DNA from: Planococcus sp. MSAK28401
GTDB taxonomy: Bacteria; Bacillota; Bacilli; Bacillales_A; Planococcaceae
Assembly: GCF_018283455.1 (NCBI RefSeq)
Contig: NZ_JAAMTH010000001.1
Location: 219,001-283,000, forward strand
Length of the DNA stretch: 64,000 nucleotides
Direction of reading: 5' to 3'
Shown here: positions 60,620-64,000 of the stretch, piece by piece
How positions within the stretch are numbered: the stretch's first letter is position 1
How the letters are laid out: the number at the start of each line of letters is the position of its first letter
The notes under the pieces: model-generated
Told to the model about the DNA's origin: nothing
The model's database searches: none
Seen by the model: only the letters and a program-made list of their open reading frames with translations
Program-made: the position numbers and the translations under genes

Positions 60620-61879
60620 TTATTCCCTGTTTTCTTCTACAATTTGCTGGGCTGCTTCAGCCGCCGCCATTGGATCTTCGCCCCCAAGAACATTTTCAAT
60701 TGAACTGAGGACTGCATCTTCAATTTGGGCGTTAGTGATCAAAAAGCGCGGCTGGAAGCGCGTATTGCGCTCGTCGATCCAATACGAGGTGTTCTGTAAG
60801 GCTTCGGACTCGTATTCGACGTCGTTGACAGTCAAATGCTGCCCCGTTTCATTGGCGTATTTGGAAGCCACTTCCGGCTGGCTCAAATAGTCGATGAACG
60901 CTTTTGCCTGGTCTTTCTTATCGGAATTGCTGTTGACGGCCAGCATGAACGTAGCCGTATTGATGCCTTCGTAAGTGGCTTCGCTTTCTTCCACTGTAAT
61001 TGGCGCGAGCAAGTCGAGTTCAAGGTCCGGGTTCAAGTCGAGCAGGGAATTCATATGGTAAGAACCGGTCGCAAGCATGGCTGCTTCCTCGTTTGCTACC
61101 ATCGCCATGGCGGAATCCTGGTTGGTGCCGAGGGCATCGTCCTGGATATAGCCTTTGTCCGCGAGAAGTTTAAAGTCTTCCAGCGTCTTGACCCACCATT
61201 CATTCGTCAAGGACTCTTCGCCGTTCTGAAGTTTTTGGAAAACCTCTTCATCCGGCGCATTGTTCATCATCATGCTGTTCATAAATTGGTTCGGCCCGAT
61301 GTCAGCGCCTGGGAAAGCGATCGGCGTGATGTCGTTTTCAAGTAGGGTATCGGCCATTTCCTGGAATTCTGTCCAGCTTTTCGGCACTTCTAGCCCAAGT
61401 TCGTCAAACATGCCTTTGTTATAGACGGGCATATTGAAGACCAATTGATAAGGCAAGGCATACTGCGCGTCGTCTTTCTGGCCGACAGCGATCAGGCTTT
61501 CGTCAAAATTCGAGACGAATTCTTCTCCGCTCAAGTCTTCAAAAAAGCCGGCGCTTTGGATCGATTCAAATTGTGCGCCTGGGAAAGAAGTGAAAACGTC
61601 TCCTGTCGAACCTTCCTGCAGCATGCGTTGTGCCGTTGCCTGGTATTGGTCGGACGGATAGATGTTCTGCTCTACGCGAATATCAGGGTTCGCTTCTTCG
61701 AAATCGGCAATGATTTCATCGAGCACGGCTTTGTCTTCTCCGCGCCAGTGCATAAAGCTGATCTGTGTCGCGTCGCCGCTCTCAGAAGAAGTGTCCTCGC
61801 CTCCGCTTTCGCCTGCACAAGCGCCGAGTATAAGCCCGAGTCCTACTGTTCCTGTTGCCAGCCAAAGTTTGTTTTTCAT
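60620..61879 (-). CDS. Sugar ABC transporter substrate-binding lipoprotein
   Basis: 419 residues. Signal peptide with lipobox L-G-A-C (GLGLILGACAGES), acidic linker, then a SBP_bac_1 fold: FMHWRGEDKAVLDEIIADFE, VFNMPVYNKGMFDELGLEVP and DYLSQPEVASKYANETGQHL. Sugar not identifiable. The operon contains no ATPase, so it probably borrows a shared MsmX-like ATPase. GGGGG stands just upstream of the ATG. Confidence 0.93.
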   Translation of the reverse strand: MKNKLWLATGTVGLGLILGACAGESGGEDTSSESGDATQISFMHWRGEDKAVLDEIIADFEEANPDIRVEQNIYPSDQYQATAQRMLQEGSTGDVFTSFPGAQFESIQSAGFFEDLSGEEFVSNFDESLIAVGQKDDAQYALPYQLVFNMPVYNKGMFDELGLEVPKSWTEFQEMADTLLENDITPIAFPGADIGPNQFMNSMMMNNAPDEEVFQKLQNGEESLTNEWWVKTLEDFKLLADKGYIQDDALGTNQDSAMAMVANEEAAMLATGSYHMNSLLDLNPDLELDLLAPITVEESEATYEGINTATFMLAVNSNSDKKDQAKAFIDYLSQPEVASKYANETGQHLTVNDVEYESEALQNTSYWIDERNTRFQPRFLITNAQIEDAVLSSIENVLGGEDPMAAAEAAQQIVEENRE

Positions 61880-61963
61880 TTTCTGATACCCCCTTCGATT
61901 TTAAAAACATTCTTCTACTATATTTATAACCCAAATCTTCTTATAAATACAGAATTATCTAAA

Positions 61964-61980
61964 TTAAGCGTTTGCTTTCA
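61964..61980. promoter_or_regulatory. Candidate operator upstream of the sugar ABC operon
   Basis: TTAAGCGTTTGCTTTCA contains AAGC-GTTT-GCTT, resembling LacI/CcpA-type sites without a fully symmetric centre. Lies about 85-100 bp upstream of the lipoprotein start and next to the trp promoter. Confidence 0.3.
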
Positions 61981-61981
61981 G

Positions 61982-62010
61982 TTGACAGACGGCTCCGAAT
62001 TCCATAAGAT
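61982..62010 (+). promoter_or_regulatory. Promoter of the trp operon
   Basis: -35 TTGACA (61982-61987, perfect), 17-nt spacer, -10 TAAGAT (62005-62010). Transcript would enter the T-box leader about 70 bases on. Confidence 0.72.
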
Positions 62011-62080
62011 GGTCACAAGCTTTTAATTGCGCGGCAACTTTACAGGACTGCGGAAACAAAGCGCCACATAACAAAACGTT

Positions 62081-62307
62081 GAATAAGAAAAGTAGCGCAT
62101 GGATAACTTCTGACAGAGAGCCGGGGACAGCTGGAAACCGGTGGGGCACATGCGTGAATGGACTTATGAGTGGCCATCTGAAAAGAAGGCCCGTCTGCCC
62201 CGCGTTACTGGGGTTCAAGTGGAAGCTGAGAGCTTCAAGATGAGGTGGCACCGCGGTCGATCCGTCCTCTGTACGAAATGATCATATTTCGTGCAGGGGG
62301 CTTTTTG
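62081..62307 (+). ncRNA. Tryptophan T-box leader with terminator
   Basis: Stem I landmarks AGAGAGCC and GCTGGAAACC, specifier loop GAA-TGG-ACTTATGAG with the Trp codon TGG at 62159-62161, T-box core AGGTGGCACCGCGG (62243-62256), and a terminator stem CCTCTGTACGAAAT/ATTTCGTGCAGGGG with Ts to about 62306. Uncharged tRNA-Trp should stabilise the antiterminator and allow trpE expression. The specifier agrees with the downstream gene. Confidence 0.94.
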
Positions 62308-62350
62308 TATTGAACCGGCGGTGCCCGAAAGAAAGAGGAGTTGAGCCGAG

Positions 62351-63703
62351 ATGAGAAGAGATGTACAGATCAAGAGAGTAGAAGGAGACAGCTTGACGCC
62401 GATTATGGTGTTCAACCGCTTGCAAGGGCCATACAAATGCCTGCTGGAAAGCTCGCTGAAAACAAGCGCAAGCGGCCGCTATTCATTTATTGCGGCGGAT
62501 CCGTCAAAAGCATTTATCGGATTGAAGGACCAGTTGGAAGTGGTCGATTACCGCAGCGGCGAGCGTTCAACAGAACAAGGGCGCCCGCTCGAGCGGATCA
62601 AGGAATTGATGCCGAAAGACGATCGCGATATCGAAGGCTTGCCGTTTACCGGTGGAGCAATCGGCTATATCGGCTATGATGCCATCGCGGCGTATGAACC
62701 CGTTGAGAGCGCCCGTAAAGATAGCCTGAACATGCCGGATATCCATTTGCAGCTATACGAAACAATCGTCGTGTTCGACCATGTCCGCCATGATGTGACG
62801 GTCATCTCGTTTGAAGGGCGTGCAAATGAGATCGCAGAACAGCTTGAGCGGACAGCGGAGAAAGAAATGGGCGACCAGTCGGAAACCTTAAATTTTCATT
62901 CTACAACGACGGCTGAACGGTTCCGCGAACAAGTCGAACTGGCCAAACAGGAAATCCGTAAAGGGGAAGTGTTCCAGTTGGTATTGTCGCAGCGTTTGTC
63001 TGCGGATTACCAGGGTGATGCTTTCACCTTATATCGGAAACTGCGCAAGCAAAATCCGTCGCCTTACCAATTTTATATCGACTTTGGCGACTATGCCGTC
63101 GTTGGCGCTTCGCCTGAAAGCCTATTGACGATCCGTGGCGGCGAGATGGTTACCAATCCCATCGCCGGCACAAGAAAACGTGGCAAGACCGAAGCGGAAG
63201 ATACAGCGCTTGAGAATGAATTGCTGGGGGATGAAAAAGAGCGCGCAGAGCACCAAATGCTCGTTGACCTCAGCCGCAATGACGTCGGCCGCGTCGCAAA
63301 AGTCGGTACGGTCGCGATCCCGAAATACATGGTCATCGAGAAATACCAGCACGTCATGCACATCGTGTCGGAAGTGACCGGTGAACTAGAAGGCGCGATG
63401 CACCCGTTAGATGCGCTTGTTTCCTGCCTGCCGGCTGGCACGGTATCCGGCGCCCCGAAAGTGCGTGCGCTGCAGCTCATTCAACAGTTTGAAGAAGAGC
63501 GGCGCGGTGTCTACGGCGGCGCTGTCGGTTACCTCGGCTTCAACGGCAATCTCGATGTGGCGCTCGCCATCCGGACATTCGTTGTCAAAGACGGCACTGT
63601 CCACGTCCAGGCGGGAGCGGGCATCGTCTTCGATTCCGAACCGCAAGCCGAATATGAGGAAACGCTCCATAAAGCGCGTTCGTTGACGGAGGTGTTCGGA
63701 TGA
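62351..63703 (+). CDS. trpE: Anthranilate synthase component I (TrpE)
   Basis: 450 residues. N-terminal KCLLESSLKTSASGRYSFIA, then the chorismate-binding domain with LVLSQRLSADY, SPYQFYIDFGDYAVVGASPE, NPIAGTRKRGKT, VDLSRNDVGRV, and the C-terminal AGAGIVFDSEPQAEYEET. First step of tryptophan synthesis. Overlaps trpG by four bases. Slightly shorter than B. subtilis TrpE. Confidence 0.95.
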   Translation: MRRDVQIKRVEGDSLTPIMVFNRLQGPYKCLLESSLKTSASGRYSFIAADPSKAFIGLKDQLEVVDYRSGERSTEQGRPLERIKELMPKDDRDIEGLPFTGGAIGYIGYDAIAAYEPVESARKDSLNMPDIHLQLYETIVVFDHVRHDVTVISFEGRANEIAEQLERTAEKEMGDQSETLNFHSTTTAERFREQVELAKQEIRKGEVFQLVLSQRLSADYQGDAFTLYRKLRKQNPSPYQFYIDFGDYAVVGASPESLLTIRGGEMVTNPIAGTRKRGKTEAEDTALENELLGDEKERAEHQMLVDLSRNDVGRVAKVGTVAIPKYMVIEKYQHVMHIVSEVTGELEGAMHPLDALVSCLPAGTVSGAPKVRALQLIQQFEEERRGVYGGAVGYLGFNGNLDVALAIRTFVVKDGTVHVQAGAGIVFDSEPQAEYEETLHKARSLTEVFG

Positions 63704-64000
63704 TTCTATTAATCGATCATTACGATTCATTCACATATAATATCTATCAAGCGATTGCAGGTCTCGGTGAAGAAGTGGAAGTCGTGCGTTACGGTCAGTT
63801 GAGCCTGGATGAAATCCGCGGCAAACAAGCGCAAGCAATCGTTCTGTCTCCAGGGCCCGGCCATCCGAGAGATGTACCCGAATCGATCGAGTTGATCCGA
63901 GCGCTTCACCGCGATGTGCCGATCCTAGGCATCTGCCTCGGCCAGCAATTGCTCGGGGAAGCATTCGGAGGGCGTGTGACCGAAGCTCCGGTCATTCGTC
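63700..64000 (+). CDS. trpG: Anthranilate synthase component II, glutamine amidotransferase (TrpG), partial
   Basis: Runs off the window after 100 codons. ILLIDHYDSFTYNIYQAIAG, VLSPGPGHP and the nucleophile elbow GICLGQQLLGEAFGG (catalytic Cys) are typical class I amidotransferase motifs. ATGA overlap with trpE and its place in a trp operon with a T-box favour TrpG; a PabA-type or dual TrpG/PabA role cannot be excluded. Confidence 0.92.
   Translation, partial: MILLIDHYDSFTYNIYQAIAGLGEEVEVVRYGQLSLDEIRGKQAQAIVLSPGPGHPRDVPESIELIRALHRDVPILGICLGQQLLGEAFGGRVTEAPVIR

Noticed and set aside
1..64000. tRNA, rRNA, insertion-sequence transposases or prophage genes
   Set aside because: No cloverleaf with CCA-type end, rRNA stretch, transposase motif or phage structural gene was recognised on either strand.

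Overview
The window reads as chromosome of a low-to-mid GC Gram-positive of the Bacillales, most likely a Planococcaceae member (Planococcus or a close relative). This rests on the Bacillus-type flagellar gene order, SwrD- and SwrB-like proteins, sigma-D, YteA/YaaR/Kip-type proteins, T-box, preQ1-I and c-di-GMP-I leaders, and Bacillales-style intergenic palindromic repeats. No sporulation genes, rRNA or tRNA genes were seen. The assignment is inference from gene content.

Bases 1-24280 are one flagellar locus. flgL is followed by convergent flhO-flhP, then a divergent long operon: flgB-flgC-fliE-fliF-fliG-fliH-fliI-fliJ-fliK-flgD-flgE-swrD-fliM-fliY-fliO-fliP-fliQ-fliR-flhB-[repeat element]-flhA-flhF-flhG-sigD-swrB-like-yaaR-like-PilZ, closed by a terminator at 24255. 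The operon starts behind a class I c-di-GMP riboswitch with its own terminator and ends with a PilZ protein, so c-di-GMP appears to act at both ends. Compared with the B. subtilis fla/che operon it lacks ylxF, fliL, cheY, cheB, cheA, cheW, cheC and cheD. FliM has no N-terminal CheY-docking peptide, and both CheC-type phosphatase motifs of FliY have lost key residues. Together this suggests a motor uncoupled, at least at this locus, from chemotaxis signalling.

Bases 24300-39700 hold accessory metabolism and transport: a NAT/transglutaminase-like protein, GNAT and NUDIX enzymes; a minus-strand 5-oxoprolinase operon (pxpB-pxpC-pxpA-NRAMP transporter-ycsI); an orphan amino-acid binding lipoprotein; a TetR-controlled ABC exporter with twin operators; lrgAB; brnQ facing a GntR regulator with a shared operator-like motif; and a tandem SpoIIAA-like pair behind a sigma-B-type promoter.

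Bases 39700-62000 contain two large intergenic islands (39.78-40.62 kb and 49.37-50.14 kb) with the same composite layout: one copy of repeat A followed by a tandem dimer of a structured repeat B (period 246-247 bp). Repeat B resembles HEARO/omega RNA (the guide RNA family of IscB/IsrB), but no IscB-like gene is present. Between and after the islands lie an RlmI-like methyltransferase, an MFS drug transporter, a BmrA-like ABC exporter, a TipA-type MerR regulator, tandem EEP-family hydrolases, a preQ1-controlled queF-transporter operon, a CYP152 P450 with a sigma-B-type promoter, YteA, a DCC-family protein, a GAF-STAS protein, a DHFR-like enzyme, a SleB-like wall hydrolase and a sugar ABC importer without an ATPase. 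The window ends in trpE and the start of trpG behind a tryptophan T-box.
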